This document shows, one piece after another, positions 38,649-49,916 of a DNA stretch of 64,000 bases (position 1 is its first letter; every line of letters starts with the position of its first letter). The stretch comes from Chaenocephalus aceratus. Its lineage: Eukaryota; Chordata; Actinopteri; Perciformes; Channichthyidae. A model generated the notes under the pieces. The model was not told where the DNA came from. It saw nothing but the letters and a program-made list of their open reading frames with translations, and did no database searches. Location of the stretch: NCBI GenBank assembly GCA_023974075.1, contig CM043797.1, positions 31,837,023 through 31,901,022 of the forward strand, read 5' to 3'. A program made the translations under genes and the position numbers.

Positions 38649-40572
38649 TGCACTGCGTGCTAATAGAACCGTCCTTCAGGCAGCAGAGCGGAAATGGTGG
38701 AAATCCAAACACTGTGACGACCTCCTAACCTATCAGGCTCTCCTCTCCTCTTTCTTTGCTTCGATCTCTCAGGCAAAAAGCACTTTCTTTCAAGATAAGA
38801 TCCAATCTTCCTATTCCAATCCCAAAAAACTGTTTTCCATATTCTCCTCCCTCCTGGACCCCCCCAAAGCCCCTTTCCCCTCCTCCCTTCTGTCAAGCGA
38901 CTTTGTTAACCACTTTGAAAAAAAGGTTGATGATATTCGCTCTTCTTTTTCTGACTCACCTCTACTCACCAGACCCTCCTTTCACCCACACACTGACCTC
39001 CTTTTCCCCTCTCTCTCCAAGTGAGGTTCTCACCCTCATTACCTCTGCCCGCCCTACCACCTGTCCTCTGGACCCTATCCCTTCAAACCTCCTTCAGACT
39101 ATCGCTCCTGATCTTCTACCATTTCTCACCCATTTCATCAACATTTCTCTAACTTCTGGTCACTTTCCAAACAGTCTCAAGGAGGCAAGAGTAAACCCTC
39201 TCCTAAAGAAACCCACTCTCAACCTGTCAGATGTTATAAACTACAGGCCTGTCTCTCTCCTCCCGTTCCTGTCTAAAACACTTGAACGCGCTGTCTTTAG
39301 ACAACTCTCCTGCTATCTCCATCAGAACAACCTTCTGGATCCGCACCAGTCTGGTTTCAAGGCAGGTCACTCCACAGAAACTGCCCTCCTTGCTGTCACT
39401 GAGGAACTGCACACTGCTAAAGCAGTCTCCCTCTCCTCTGTCATCATCCTTTTGGACCTGTCTGCTGCATTCGACACGGTGAACCATCAGATCCTCCTTC
39501 GCACTCTCCAAGAACTTGGAGTTTCAGGCTCTGCACTTTCCCTCCTCACCTCATACCTCAAAGACCGCACCTACAGGGTTAATTGGAGAGGGTCAGAGTC
39601 CGACCTTTGTCAATTAACTACAGGGGTCCCTCAGGGCTCTGTTCTTGGTCCCCTCCTCTTCTCCTTGTGCACAAACTTGCTCGGATCAGTCATTAGCCCG
39701 CATGGTTTTTCATACCACTGCTACGCTGATGACACCCAATTAATTCTGTCCTTTCCCCGCTCAGAGACCCAGGTCGTCGCACGCATCTCTGCTTGTCTAG
39801 CAGACATCTCTCAGTGGATGTCTGATCACCACCTCAAGCTCAACCTTGACAAGACTGAACTGCTTTTCCTTCCGGGAAAAGATTGTCCCACTCTTGACCT
39901 AACAATCAACATTGGCATCTCTGTTGTTTCCCCGACTCAGACTGCAAGGAATCTGGGTGTGACCCTAGATAACAACCTGTCCTTCACTGCAAACATCGCT
40001 GCTACAACCCGCTGCTGCAGATACACGCTTTACAACATCAGGAGGATGCGTCCCCAGCTGACCCAGAAAGCGACGCAGGTTCTGGTCCAGGCTCTCGTCA
40101 TCTCACGCCTAGACTACTGCAACTCCCTCCTGGCTGGTCTACCTGCATGTGCCATCCGACCTCTGCAGCTCACCCAGAATGCAGCTGCTCGCCTGGTCTT
40201 CAACCTTCCTAAATTCTCCCACACCACGCCGCTCCTCCGCTGCCTTCACTGGCTTCCGATAACTGCTAGAATACACTTCAAGACAATGGTAATTGCGTAC
40301 CATGCTGTGAATGGATCTGGCCCTTTACTACATTCAGGACATGGTTAAACCGTACACCCCAGCACGTTCACTCCGCTCTGCATCAACCAAACGGCTCACT
40401 GCACCATCGCTGTGAAGGGGACCCAAGTTCCCATCAGAAAAAACACGGTTTGCTATCCTGGCTTCAAAATGGTGGAATGAGCTCCCCATTGACATCAGGA
40501 CAGCAGATAGCTTACACACCTTCCGGCGCAGACTGAAAACTCATCTCTTTCGACTCCACTTCGAGCGATAGA
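38600..40572 (+). pseudogene. LINE reverse transcriptase and C-terminal region
   Basis: The linker (APWLNDALRAN) reads to a stop at 39024. A second frame then carries the polymerase: [54 protein letters not shown] and the catalytic YADD (residues 323-326 of the frame ending at 40348). The thumb and C-terminal words LDYCNSLLAG and TQNAAARLVF follow. A further shift at about 40335 moves the last 75 codons (WWNELPIDIRTADS, LKTHLF) into another frame, ending about 40572. At least three frameshifts are needed to read it through, so it is inactive. Confidence 0.88.
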
Positions 40573-41358
40573 ACTATTAACAAAACACTAATATACTAAT
40601 AAAGGGCTGGCTTATCTAAATCCAGTTGAGTACCACTTGAAATGTTTTTGCTCTATGAAGCCTGATGTACTTATATGATTCTGTTTTCTTCAAGTTTGTA
40701 TTTTGTTGGTCGAACGCACTTATTGTAAGTCGCTTTGGATAAAAGCGTCAGCTAAATGCAATGTAATGTAATGTAATGTAATTTCCCTGCTGTGAAAACA
40801 TTAACAATACAATGAGACAGCCTTCAGCAGAACCGTGATGCTGTTTGGATACAGGCAGGAGAATTGTAATGCCTACGGAGCTTTGCAAGTTACTTTTGGA
40901 AGGTATGAGATAATCAACAGGTGAATTAAGTCTCCTAATGAAAATACACATTGACTGTGGTATTTCTGCAGCCTATGGTTCAAATCAGTTCATCAGCATA
41001 AATTGACTGTATGCTATTAATTGGACAGCGTGCAACATTGCAAACAAATCCCTGAACATGGAGTTGGCTGACATTCAGAGGAACACACCAGGTGGCCAGC
41101 AGCACCGTGGAGCTCACAGCAGGGAGATGGACAAAATGCCTCAATGCATTAACAAATGCTTCACTGCTAAACAGATCGCTGTGATTACTATGCAGCTTAA
41201 TATTGCTGCCTGGATAAGAACAATATTGCGTGTTGTAGAGAGGAAATAGGAGGATAGGAACAAAGTAATTGTATTGAATTTCATATAGACAAATTAAGTG
41301 TTATTGCATACAAATAGCAGACTAAGAAAACTGAATACACCTAGCCTATATTAAATCC

Positions 41359-42040
41359 AGAGATGGGGTCGTTACTAAAAAAGTAATATATTACATATTA
41401 CTTTAAAAAAAAAAAGTAATATATTACACTACTTCGTTACTCTCTACATAAAGTTACTTTACTCGCAGGGCCGGCCCGCCCCTCCCTGCAGGCAGATCAC
41501 GCACACTGCGGCGCACCTACAGCACCTTAGGACCGGTAACTTACCGGTCCTCCGAATTCTAATTTTGCTGCTTCGGAGGCGCCGGTGGCGCACTCACAAC
41601 ATCCTCACTCTGGGTCGGGGGTCCATAGCTATTAGCTTCACCTTAGCATGTGTTCTTTGCAGGTGCTTGTTGAGGTTTGACGTGGTGTTTACAGCAGTGG
41701 ATAACAGCTTCTGGCCTGGACACAGTTTGCACCTCACCATCACGTTTCTGTCTATTCTTCGGACAAACTCAAAATAATGGGCATACCTCCAGCTCCACCC
41801 CTCGAAAGTTATCGCTGACTCAGCCATGTTTATGCAGCACTGCACGTGGAGATGTGGACGCGCAAATCGCGCAGATTACATACATATAAACCTGCGGCGG
41901 AAACCCCTCTTGTCAGTGTGATTATGACTTATTTTATAAAAGTAACGAAGTAACGCGTGTCGGGGCAATGTTAGTAACTGTAGTGTGATTACTGAATTAT
42001 AAAACGCGTTACACTATCCGTTACCGACGCGTTTTAATGT
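41359..42040. mobile_element. hAT-type element or fragment with BED finger
   Basis: The left end CAGAGATGGGGTCGTTACT is followed by AAGTAATATATTACA-type arms. The right part has GTAACGAAGTAACGCG and AACGCGTTACAC. The TAACGCGTTAC vocabulary and the BED-finger fragment inside are typical of fish hATs. The right terminus is not cleanly identifiable, and no 8-bp duplication was found, so the end coordinate is approximate. Confidence 0.6.
41594..41845 (-). pseudogene. hAT transposase BED zinc-finger fragment
   Basis: An 83-residue minus-strand frame. Motifs: WSWRYAHYFEF (the aromatic BED signature), VRCKLC (C-x2-C) and NKHLQRTH (H-x4-H). This is the DNA-binding N-terminus of a ZBED-like hAT transposase. 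Catalytic and dimerisation domains are missing. It is the second BED-only hAT derivative in the window and differs in sequence from the one at 14188. Confidence 0.75.
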
Positions 42041-45000
42041 TAACAGATCATTGATGCAATAACATTTGGACCCAATTTGCCTGACTTGACACGTGGAATA
42101 AAACATGGGCGTAGGAAGCATCCTCAATGTGGGTGAGACAATTTAACAGGGGGTGTGGGCAGGTGGTGGACTTACAGTAACCTCTTCTAGGGGGGTCCGA
42201 GGAAGATTTTTTTTTTTAAATGTTGAAGTTAAATGCATCAATCTGGTGCACTTTGAGAGAAAAATTAGGGACTACATCTATGGATACATCTCTCAACACC
42301 CATATGAACAGATTTACTTTTTCTTTCAACATTTATTTGAACAGCAAGTGGAGGCAACAGCAAACAGTGCCTCTCTATTCCAAAAAAACTGTAAAAGGAA
42401 CGTAGTGGGCAAGTTATTATAATTGTTAGCTGGCTGAACATTTTTTATATTTTAGAAAGCAATTATATTATAATTATACTACTATTATAGTGTATTTTTA
42501 CATACAAACACACATTTTATAAACGTATAGCTATAGCTATGTTTTCTGTTAGGGCAATATATTCAGGAAATAACCCAATACAGTCTGACTAGTGACAGGA
42601 TAAATCATGGTCGAACAGCACTTGTGATGAATTGGTTTTGTGGTGTGCGATGACAGATGAATAGTCACGGCGAAATGGAAATGTCTGCTTCTGTGATCCT
42701 GTCATCACTTGCATGAAACCACATTTATCTCTCAGCATATTTACTCACTTTAAGCCTGTATTCTACTTTCTTTTGTTTTCCTGCTCTCTGTCTTTTAAAA
42801 CTCACTTGATATCTTTCCCTCCTCCCATTATGCTCTCCCCCTAAGTTTTATGTATTCCCACCACAATGTACTATGCATGAAAAGCTGAAGATTTGTTCGA
42901 CAAAAATATGGTACAATCGTTGTGTGCTTTCTTGTTGTTCCGCCATTCATTCAGTTGTTTTCTTCCTGCTACATTTTTTTTCTTTCTCTGGCTGACAAGG
43001 AAGGTTGATTCAGCTGCTTTCACAAGGTTAGAGAGAGAACAGTTTGTGACTAACATTGTGTTGAACTTGATGAGTATCTGAAAAGAGAAATGTTGCTATT
43101 GTATCTGCCTCTAGAGTCTGAACATGCTGAGGCTGTTGTTTTGGGGAGGCTTTAGTGACAGACTGCAAATCCTCACATCTCAGATCCTCTGAATTGAAAG
43201 AAAGTTTCATGAAAAATTAAATATTGGGAGGGATTCTGAAATGTTTTTTTTAACATTTAAGGGACAGTACAATGCACAGATCCTAATGGGATATGTTTAA
43301 ACTGTTGTTTTGCAGCAATACGTGAGATGTTCTTAATTAAATGTTCTAATGTTTCTGACACCATATTCTGGCTTATAATGTGTCTGACAGATTACACGAA
43401 TGATACTTCACAAAAAAATACAATCAAATAATGAACAAATAAATACTCACCACCATTGCCGGGTCCTTAATAATGCTTAAAGTGAGGCCATACAAATTAA
43501 CGTTTTAAGCATTTCATATAATTTTGTCATTACGATATAGGCCAATAACTGTATGAAGACAAGGATATATCCAGTGTGCACTACAGACAGCAATGGGAAA
43601 TTAAATCAATAGATGCAATGAAGGTTTCCAGGCGAAGATATTCAGTTTTTTTCCTTCTGCCTCTGCATCTCTCATAACCCCTGAAGCCTCTCCTGACTCT
43701 GAGGCCAGACCCACAACACAGCCAGCAGGACCCTTAGCATCACAGCAGCAGCAGCAGAGCCTGTCTACACCTGTGGCCCAGCACCCAGCACACGATGGAG
43801 CTGTGAGAGTGGGTGTTGTTGGTTATGATCTCAGTGTGAGTCTAATTAAAGTGTAATTCAGTGGAGAGCACTACAGTATTATTTAAGTTCCAAACACTGA
43901 GCAATATTCACAACCTCTCTCACAGGAGAGGTTGATATATTATCAGTATATAAAATGAATAACGGCACATATATACAGAAACCTACTGACTCACAGAATA
44001 CAGAGACAAAGAGGTGAAGCTCCTCTAAACTTTAAAACAGGAGCACAGTCTCCTCTCACTTGCTCTTAGTGCTCCTGGCTGTTTAAATAAAGTGTGAAAC
44101 AGCTTTATTCAGCGGAAAAATCAGAACCACATGAGATATTACAATCCTATACAGCACAGCAGAGGAGCTCAGAGGAAATTAAGTAAGACTTGACTTTTCA
44201 GGAGAAATAAAGCTCAGCTGTTTACTTAGATGATTGAACTCCATGAGTATAAGATCAAAGGTCACTCTGGAGGGCACTGACCCTTCGATGTCAGAGTTAT
44301 GAAACCAATACAGAGCTGGAGCATGAACCACGGGAAAAATGTTAGGCCTGTGTCTGATTAATAACCATCTCTAGGGTCCAAACAAATAAATAATAGCCTT
44401 TATTACAGATATTGACACATTGCAATTGAAAAAGTAGCGTACAGCACTCTAGATGTAATAATACAATGCTTCTTAAGTCCAGATGTTTTATCTCGACATA
44501 GTAGCATATTTATTGGTCATCAAGATTATAACACTGACACTAATAAGAGTATCATCTCATCTTCCTCAGACAGTTTGATTCCAGAGTTGTGACACCACTG
44601 CGTCAGTCAGTTTAGTTGCATGACTCTTGCAAAGACTTAACAGTTAGCCAGATCTGCATACATCTCTGACTCATTTGTCATATAAATTAACAATTATCCG
44701 AAAACTGCCTCTGCTAAATATGAAGCATGGTGTTTGGCTTATTTAAAGTTCTTCCATTTGTCACAATATATTGTTCCCATGGAGAGAAGGGAATACAGGC
44801 TGAATATTCAAAAAGAAAGTGCCTAATGTGAATGAAATTAAAATAAATCTACGGAAATGTATTTTCATCCAAACATTTGCATATTGCCATGACAACCATG
44901 AGGATAATATTCAGACGGGCGGCATTTTCTTTAGACCAAAAAAGTATTGGCAGGTAACACACAGGTCACATTGGCCCAAATGCAATCAACGCTGTCAAAA

Positions 45001-46427
45001 TATATGAAGTAAATAATTATTTATTTCCCTCTTTCCTTAATTTCAGAGAGAGAGAAAGCAAGAGAACTAGAGAGATGCATATGGCTCTTATTTCATCAGA
45101 CATAAAGAGGTTCAGTGAAAAGCAGCAGGATCAATGGACCTATTTCCTGGCTGTATTGCCAGGTCTGTTTCAGAGAGGCTGTAGCTTAGGCCTGTTGAGC
45201 AGCAAAGCCTGTGTTGAATGAAGGCTTTCACACCGAGGCAGACGGAGGAAGCAGATTATAAAGAGCTTTAATGGGCTTTAGATAAGTGGTGATCATTGTA
45301 ATGTTCCATAAACTCCACCATATGTGAAGCTGATTTATTTATGTTTTTATTTTTGTTCTAATTATCTACACTGGGGGATTAAAGGTGTTATCTCACTTCC
45401 TGTGCATCTCATGTTGCCTCTAAAAATTCATTTCAAATGTCTGTGTTTTCTATGGCTGGATGTGTGTTTGTGCTCACAGCACAGTTGTATTTTCTTTGAT
45501 ACGACCTCCACACAATCTGAACAAACATATACAGTCTCTCCACATAAGGAAACATCCAAGCTATACCTCTGAATAAATAAAGCCTTAGAGCTCTTACAGC
45601 TTTGCAATTACTGCAGCTTCTATATTTAAGTCCTGAATCTGAAAAATTCCACTTACAGCCCCCTCAATAGTTTTCCCTCTAAGGAATCTTATCTCACTGT
45701 TATGACATTAGAAGGCACACGTATGGAGTCAGTTTTCACAAGACAGATAAAGTCATTGCTGCCTATGAAAAGTGCCTTATTCTTAGACATTTTAAATATC
45801 AACATGTGACACTCCTGTTTTACCTCTGACTTTTGATGTATACACTTATATATTTCAAAGTCAAACTATGTAATCTGATATGCAGCTGAACTCACAGAGG
45901 GAGGCACAACATCAGCACAACAATGAACAAATGTCAGCTTGTGTCATGTGGAGTTTGGTTCATGTCCAGAGAGCGGGCTGTAGATCTGTAAAATGCAGAT
46001 AACATTTATCTCTGTTATTTAGGGAATTCATAAAAGTCAAGCCCATAATGCCAGCGGCAAGACATACACTCTGCATAATTGAACAGCAGAATCCTGAGAT
46101 ATCTGTGGAAAGTTTTAAAACATTGTGGGGTTTTTTGTTTTCTATTTAAATTAATTGTACTGCATTTCACAGATGAACAATATATGTATTCAGCTGCAAA
46201 ACCTATTTACATAATCATACAAACAGAAACATGAATACATTTATTCACATGCACACAAGGATGATATACAATTTCAGGCTGTGCAATTATTTTAAGAATA
46301 TCATTTCACAAGCATGAGACCGTAAGAGTTAATTCACACTTTTCAACCTCCTACTAAACTGACCTATGAAACATTTAACAGCCAGAAACATATCACAGGG
46401 TGAAAGGCTTGAATCCAGCTCAGAAAC
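42041..46427. other. Anonymous sequence
   Basis: About 4.4 kb of AT-rich DNA with only short frames. A CAG run of five units (43743-43757) is noted. No gene, RNA or repeat ends supported. Confidence 0.45.
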
Positions 46428-46645
46428 TATAGGTTACTTACGTAACCCCAGTACTCAGAGTAACATGAAGTGAGATGTCTCACTATGGGATGCGCCTCAT
46501 CGCGGAGCAAACAGAAGCATCAATCTCATTACGCCAATCCTGATTGGCTGGTGATCTTGACGTCAACGTCAGGGGAAATCACCCCCTATAAGTAGCCTGC
46601 GCCACGACGCATGCGTCATTCAACATAAGCACCTCTTCTCGCTTC
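46428..46645 (-). repeat. DIRS copy 2 right end and inverted terminal repeat
   Basis: In element orientation the ITR ends at about 46474, and the unique right end (AGTAACATGAAGTGAGATG complement region, then TACTTACGTAACCCC complement) ends at 46428. It pairs with the left ITR at 51996-52162. Confidence 0.88.
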
Positions 46646-46667
46646 ACCATAGCAAGGAGGGCCGTCT

Positions 46668-46770
46668 GGTGAGACATCTCACTTCATGTTACTCTGAGTA
46701 CTGGGGTTACGTAAGTAACCTATAGTTCTCATTCATAACACTCCGTTCGATGTCTCACTATGGGATATTG
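46668..46770 (-). repeat. DIRS internal complementary region (copy 2)
   Basis: On the plus strand this reads the right end (GGTTACGTAAGTAACCTATAG) abutting the left end (TTCTCATTCATAACACTCCG) exactly, with no extra base. In element orientation it is the complement of the circle junction. It is a cleaner junction than in copy 1, which has one substitution. Confidence 0.9.
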
Positions 46771-46824
46771 TAGCTCCCGTATTGCCAGACGAGCTTATCT
46801 CGAAGATCACCGATCAACCATAAT

Positions 46825-47977
46825 TTAACAGGTGGAGTCCCGACTCAACAAGGTGCCCAGCACTGCTCGGGCCACGCTTGGAGCGGAGACGTCTAGCCTG
46901 TAAAAGCGGACAAAAGTGAGCGGCGAAGACCAGCTTGCCGCTGCACAGATGTCTTGGATGGAAACACCCTTGAACAAAGCCCAGGATGTAGCCAGGCCCC
47001 GAGTCGAGTGAGCCCGCAGACCCGAAGTTGCTTGCAGATTCTGACTCGTATAGGCCAAAGCAATCGCCTCCACGATCCAGTGGGATAGCTGTTGCTTAGT
47101 AACAGGCTTACCCTTGTGAGGTTTAGCCCAGGACACGAAGAGTTGGTCATTAAGACGAAGCTCTTTTGATCTGTCCATTTATGTGTGTAAAGCCCGGACT
47201 GGACACAGCAGATCCTGCTGCTGCTCCCCGGAGGAAACCAGCTGCAGAGGAAATGCCTCAATGTCAATTGGGGTACACGAACCAACCACCTTTGGTGTAA
47301 AGGCAGGGTTGGGTTTCAACAACACTCTCGTTTTCCCTGGGGCGAACTGAGTGCATGAGGGATGTACAGACAGTGCATGGATATCGCTGACCCGCTTGGC
47401 GGATGCCAGGGCCAGTAACAGCACTGTCTTGAGTGACAGATGTTTCATGTCAGCTCCTTCCAGGGGTTCAAATGGGGTCATTTTGAGCCCATTTAAAACC
47501 ACTGCCAGGTCCCATAAGGGCACCAGCGACCTGGAGACAGGGAGGAGCCTGCGAGTTCCCTTCATAAAACGGCAAACCAAAGGATGTTGGCTAGCCGTCT
47601 TACCCTCAAAGCCCACATGGCATGCAGCAATAGCAGCCAGGTATACCTTGATCGTGGAGAAAGCTCTGTATTTTTCGATCAAGTCCTGTAGAAATGATAA
47701 AATCACCCCGACAGGACATTGAAAAGAGATGTGTCCCTTCTTGAAGGCACCACTCCTCAAACACCCTCCACTTACAGTCGTAAAGAGACCTGGTGGAGGA
47801 AGCTCTCGCACTCTGAATAGTGTTTATCACCTTCTGAGGGAGTCCCACTGTATTCAGATTGTACCACTCACGGGTCAGGCCCATAGTGCCCCGCGCTCTG
47901 GGCGTGGGTAAAGGATCGCCCCCCCCCCCGCCTGAGACAATCTGTCCCTGCGTGGTGGGGGCTGCCATATATGCCAT
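46825..47977 (-). pseudogene. DIRS tyrosine recombinase (copy 2), two lesions
   Basis: The N-terminal part (47977-47606) contains MGLTREWYNLNTVGLPQ. The middle (47811-47179) contains the catalytic R in AKRVSDIHAL. The C-terminal part (47178-46825) contains AHSTRG (H and R) and FYRLDV (nucleophile Y), so every catalytic residue is present. Two private lesions exist: one extra base near 47732-47734 relative to copy 1, and a TAA at 47181-47179 where copy 1 has TAT (Tyr). The stop falls between the two halves of the active site, so as it stands the enzyme is inactive. Confidence 0.9.
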
Positions 47978-48176
47978 ATATCTCCACCAGCCCGTACATT
48001 GCGGGCTAGGGCGGAAACATCAGAGTAAGTGTGTAGCGTTGCTCCTTCACTCTGGCCAGAGTTGGGGGTAACAGAGCCAGGGGTGGGAACGCGTACAGAG
48101 GATCCGGAGGTCGATCGTGTACGAGTGTGTCCCCGCCTAACAGTGCGTTTAAATCGTGCATTAAAGAGAACAGCTG

Positions 48177-48690
48177 TCATTGAGCATTTTCTCCTTTTGC
48201 GAACAGACTTAACGCGGCTCCGCCGTAACACACCCACAGCGGACTCCCGATCCTTGGATGAGGAGTCCAGTCTGCATAGAGTGGTGCACCTCTGGACAGT
48301 AATTCTGTCCCGAGGTGCATAACTCCCGGTAGCTGTGTCGCTCTCAGAGAGAGGAGACGTCTGCCGCTCCAAGGGATAAGTTTGTGTGCCAGTGTGTGTG
48401 ACTGGAGACAACGCAACCTCCCCTGGCGGTTCATACACGTGTTGTCTGTCCTCACGAGGACATGATGTCCTCTGAGAGAAGGCAGGAAGCGTTTTAGGGT
48501 GGGGAACACCGCTAAAGCTCGAGTAGTTTACGTGTGCCCGCTGGAGGTCTCTGCTCTAGGGACCTTTCACCGGGCGACCTTCGTAAATCCCCTATCAGCC
48601 TGTCTGACCTGCGTCCGTGGTGACCACCTTCCGTGAAAGGACAGCACCCGTAGGCGCGTCCTGCACTAGAAAAGTCGGGTGTAGTGCCAC
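48177..48690 (-). pseudogene. DIRS RNase H remnant (copy 2)
   Basis: The degraded N-terminal words VVTTDAG lie near 48610. A cleaner frame (48509-48177) reads LKRFLPSLRGHHVLVRTDN, containing the TDN catalytic motif. It continues with LPGVMHLGTELLSRGAP, then DWTPHPRIGSPLW and LFAKGENAQ, the end typical of fish DIRS RNase H. Several stops break the first third. RNase H removes RNA from the RNA-DNA hybrid and normally follows the RT domain, but the RT here is missing. Confidence 0.75.
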
Positions 48691-48863
48691 TACGCATTAC
48701 ATAATAACCAAAACTATCCGCACGCCGTGGCGCGCGGGGTTTAGTTTTATTATGAGGCCCATGTTGAGTGGGTGCTTTACGAGGACATTTTTCCCCGTAA
48801 TCTGACTCCGCTCGGTGGGCATTATAGATAAAACCCTTCTTTCTAGGAGAGAGAGAACCTCTC

Positions 48864-49895
48864 TCAGATATGGGTGACTCTCTGGTGTGTGAAAACAGAT
48901 AAAGTATAACTGTTTTGAGAAGCCCAGGCAGATGTCGTGAGTATCTCCTGCTGTATGCTCCTTAGAGCCAGCTGAGATGTCACGCTTACGGCTCCGGCCG
49001 GCACTGCGCATGCGCGTGACGATGGTTCCTTCACAGCTCCAGTCGGCACTGCGCCTGCGCGTGCCGGTGGTGCCCTTAAAGCCCCAGCCGGCACTGCGCA
49101 TGCGTGTGGCGGTGGCTTCACGGACCCTTCAATAATCCGCCTTTTGAGAGGTGCCGTAGCTGCTCTCAAAAGGGGAAGGATTGGCGGGCTGTCCTTTACA
49201 GCTCTAGCCGGCACTGCGCATGCACGTGACGGTGGAGTCTTCACGACCCCAGCCGGCACTGCGCATGCGCGTGACGGTGGAGTCTTCACGACCCCAGCCG
49301 GCACTGCGCATGCGCGTGACGGTGGAGTCTTCACGACCCCAGCCGGCACTGCGCATGCGCGTGATGGTAGTGCCCTTAAAGCCCCAACCGGCACTGCACA
49401 TGCGCGTGGCGGTGGTTTCACGGACCCGTCAATAATCCGCCTTTTGAGAGATGCCATAGCTGCTCTCAAAAGGGAAAGAATTGGCGGGCTGTCCATTACA
49501 GCTCTAGCCGGCACTGTGCATACGCGTGACGGTGGAGCCTTCACGACCCCAGCCGGCACTGCGCATGCGCGTGACGGTAGTGCCCTTAAAGCCCCAACCG
49601 GCACTGCGCATGCGCGTGGCGGTGGTGCCTTCACAGACCCGTTTATTATCTGCCTTTTGAGAGAGGCCGTAGCTGCTCTCAGAAGGGGATTTATAGTTAA
49701 CGGACTGTTTATTGTCTTTCTTTTCATTTTTTTGAGCTGCGCCCTTGGCCGAAGCCTGGATGCGTCAGCGGAAAATGGTTTATTCAAACAAGAAAGATGT
49801 GACATGTATTTTATTCTGACTTGAGGATGACGTTGAGGCATCTCTCGAGGTGGCGGGGACACATTTAGAGCCGGGGAAGAACTCAGCTCTGTCAC
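48864..49895 (-). other. Minisatellite-coded open frame in place of the RT
   Basis: A 343-residue frame made largely of a 15-residue repeat (variants of AGVVKTPPSRACAVP) with interspersed LLRAATASLKRRII units. The opposite strand is also open across much of the array (49144-49824) because the repeat unit is 45 bp, a multiple of three, and lacks stops. I recognise no domain. Basic and proline/alanine-rich composition follows from the DNA repeat, so I treat it as a by-product rather than a gene. Confidence 0.5.
48988..49640. repeat. 45-bp minisatellite with NRF1-like core, within DIRS copy 2
   Basis: About eleven units with a 45-bp period, for example at 49207, 49252, 49297 and 49342. Each has GCCGGCACTGCGCATGCGCG or a variant. 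At least six units keep the perfect palindromic TGCGCATGCGCG. The array is interrupted by spacers containing an 11-bp inverted repeat (CCTTTTGAGAG / CTCTCAAAAGG), seen near 49140, 49440 and 49655, giving a higher-order period of about 300 then 215 bp. Confidence 0.9.
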
Positions 49896-49916
49896 AGAGG
49901 GGAGAAGGAGGGGCTG

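Larger units (their letters stand above)
37569..40785 (+). mobile_element. Nearly full-length L2/CR1-type LINE (EN + RT), frameshifted
   Basis: Contains an apurinic endonuclease domain followed by a complete-looking reverse transcriptase and C-terminal region. The 3' tail includes GTAAGTCGCTTTGGATAAAA, then GCGTCAGCTAAATG, and ends in (TAATG)n at about 40763-40782. This tail type is typical of fish L2-like LINEs and is shared with the SINEs at 21037 and 31811. The protein is spread over three frames, so the copy is inactive. The 5' boundary is approximate and may include the 34-bp tandem repeat. Confidence 0.88.

Noticed and set aside
43735..43815. CAG-rich, glutamine-like coding segment
   Set aside because: Only a five-unit CAG run in sequence without a sustained frame.
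48988..49640. CRISPR-like regular repeats
   Set aside because: The units are head-to-tail minisatellite copies without unique spacers, in a eukaryotic retrotransposon.
49144..49824. 226-codon plus-strand frame in the DIRS minisatellite
   Set aside because: It results from a stop-free 45-bp repeat and has no independent evidence of coding.
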